DNA of 64,000 nt, taken from NCBI GenBank assembly GCA_019637105.1, contig JAHBWF010000006.1:45942-109941 (forward strand), given 5' to 3'. The DNA is from Labilithrix sp. (GTDB lineage Bacteria > Myxococcota_A > Polyangia > Polyangiales > Polyangiaceae). The position numbers were made by a program, and so were the translations under genes. Below are positions 63,453-64,000 of this stretch, one piece after another; the first letter of the stretch is position 1; every line of letters starts with the position of its first letter. The notes beneath the pieces were generated by a model. It was given only the letters and a program-made list of their open reading frames with translations, did not search any database and had not been told where the DNA came from.

Positions 63453-64000
63453 TTAGGAGCGCGACGCCACGAACGCGCGCGCCTTGTCGAGCAAGACGCT
63501 CCGCTCGTTCAGCGACGGGTCGGCGATCACGTCCTCGAGGAGGCTCTCGAGGATCTCCCCGATGACGCGCCCCGGCTTGATCGCGAGCTCCTTCATCAGC
63601 ACGTGCCCGTCGATCGCGAGGTCGCGCGTCGAGAGCGCCGCGCCCTCGGCGAGGACCTTCTCGACGTGGGCGCGGAGCGCGGCGAGCGGAGCGAGGAGCT
63701 CGGGATCGATCGACGGCGCCTTGCCGCGGACGTCCGCCTCGCTCAGCGCGTAGAGGTCCTCGAGCCGCTCCTTGCCGACGCGCCGGATCCAGCGACGGAC
63801 GTGCGCGTCGGTCCACTGGTCGTAGTGGAAGAGGTGGTGACGCACGAGCGCGACGATGCGCTGACGCTCGTCGGTGGAGAAGCGGAGGCGGGCGCAGATC
63901 GGATCGGCGATCTCGGCGCCGATCCGGTCGTGATCGTAGAACGTCCAGTCCTTGGTCTTCTCGCTGAAGGCGCGCGACCGCGGCTTGCCCACGTCGTGGA
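63453..64000 (-). CDS. C-terminal half of a CCA-adding/poly(A) polymerase-family enzyme with HD domain
   Basis: The gene runs off the window end. At the edge the frame reads HDVGKP (the HD-domain signature of tRNA nucleotidyltransferases), then FYDHDRIGAEIADPICAR, IVALVRHHLFHYDQWTDAHVRRW with further His residues, and LYALSEADVRGK, the order seen in class II CCA-adding enzymes with a C-terminal HD phosphohydrolase domain. About 182 residues are present. The nucleotidyltransferase head is beyond the window, so CCA addition versus poly(A) activity cannot be decided. Its last ten codons are echoed 80 bases downstream. Confidence 0.8.
   Translation of the reverse strand, partial: HDVGKPRSRAFSEKTKDWTFYDHDRIGAEIADPICARLRFSTDERQRIVALVRHHLFHYDQWTDAHVRRWIRRVGKERLEDLYALSEADVRGKAPSIDPELLAPLAALRAHVEKVLAEGAALSTRDLAIDGHVLMKELAIKPGRVIGEILESLLEDVIADPSLNERSVLLDKARAFVASRS

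Overview
The window is about 70% GC chromosome from a delta-proteobacterial-type predator/soil lineage, most likely Myxococcota of the Polyangiales (Sorangium/Labilithrix type). The signs are the very high GC, the large number of Asp-Ala-Gly-rich lipoproteins with cysteine-rich tails, big DUF3857/transglutaminase proteins, RCC1-like and Ig-like surface lipoproteins, PEGA-type tails on kinase-like proteins, and long gene-free stretches of repeats. Most long reading frames in other frames are shadows produced by the GC bias. No rRNA, tRNA, CRISPR array or prophage was seen.

Layout. 0-8.5 kb: start of alaS, a HEAT-repeat exported protein, two tandem lipoproteins, the ndk-dapD-dapE run (nucleotide and lysine/peptidoglycan precursor synthesis), an FAD oxidoreductase, small envelope proteins. 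8.5-20.1 kb: sucCD and mdh (TCA cycle) embedded among lipoproteins (Ig-like, esterase, WD40-like, RCC1-like), a C39-like cysteine-peptidase candidate and a large metallophosphatase. 20.4-26.1 kb: a tightly coupled five-gene phosphonate operon (PEP mutase fused to a nucleotidyltransferase, phosphonopyruvate decarboxylase, AEP transaminase, CDP-alcohol phosphatidyltransferase, second nucleotidyltransferase) whose composition predicts an aminoethylphosphonate headgroup lipid. 26.1-31 kb: lipoproteins including an ExbD-like/TonB-C fusion, icd, and a PEGA-type membrane protein.

31-46.5 kb: a coupled pair of giant exported proteins (an intact transglutaminase and a relative that has lost the catalytic Cys), a REP-associated tyrosine transposase (RAYT), a pseudokinase, a lipoprotein with a c-type haem motif, and yebC-ruvC. 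A 9-base motif AACGTCGGA is strongly over-represented here (16 exact copies by hand) in three gene-free clusters around 31.0-31.45, 40.54-40.65 and 46.15-46.45 kb, with one copy inside the RAYT gene. The clusters look like a REP family mobilised by that RAYT.

46.7-64 kb: lolA, a membrane zinc-ribbon protein, a DNA methyltransferase, a 2Fe-2S ferredoxin, a lipoprotein, a four-helix-bundle protein beside a frame-shifted IS630 remnant, an ECF sigma factor coupled to a lipase-like hydrolase, an M15-type peptidase, an ion transporter, a universal stress protein, a bestrophin, an alginate-export-type porin, and the C-terminal half of a CCA/poly(A) polymerase-family enzyme. This segment holds several tandem arrays with a roughly 80-bp period (50.4-50.8, 51.66-52.1, 56.3-56.8 kb) and several places where the 3' end of a gene is echoed just downstream, including a decayed partial copy of the porin.
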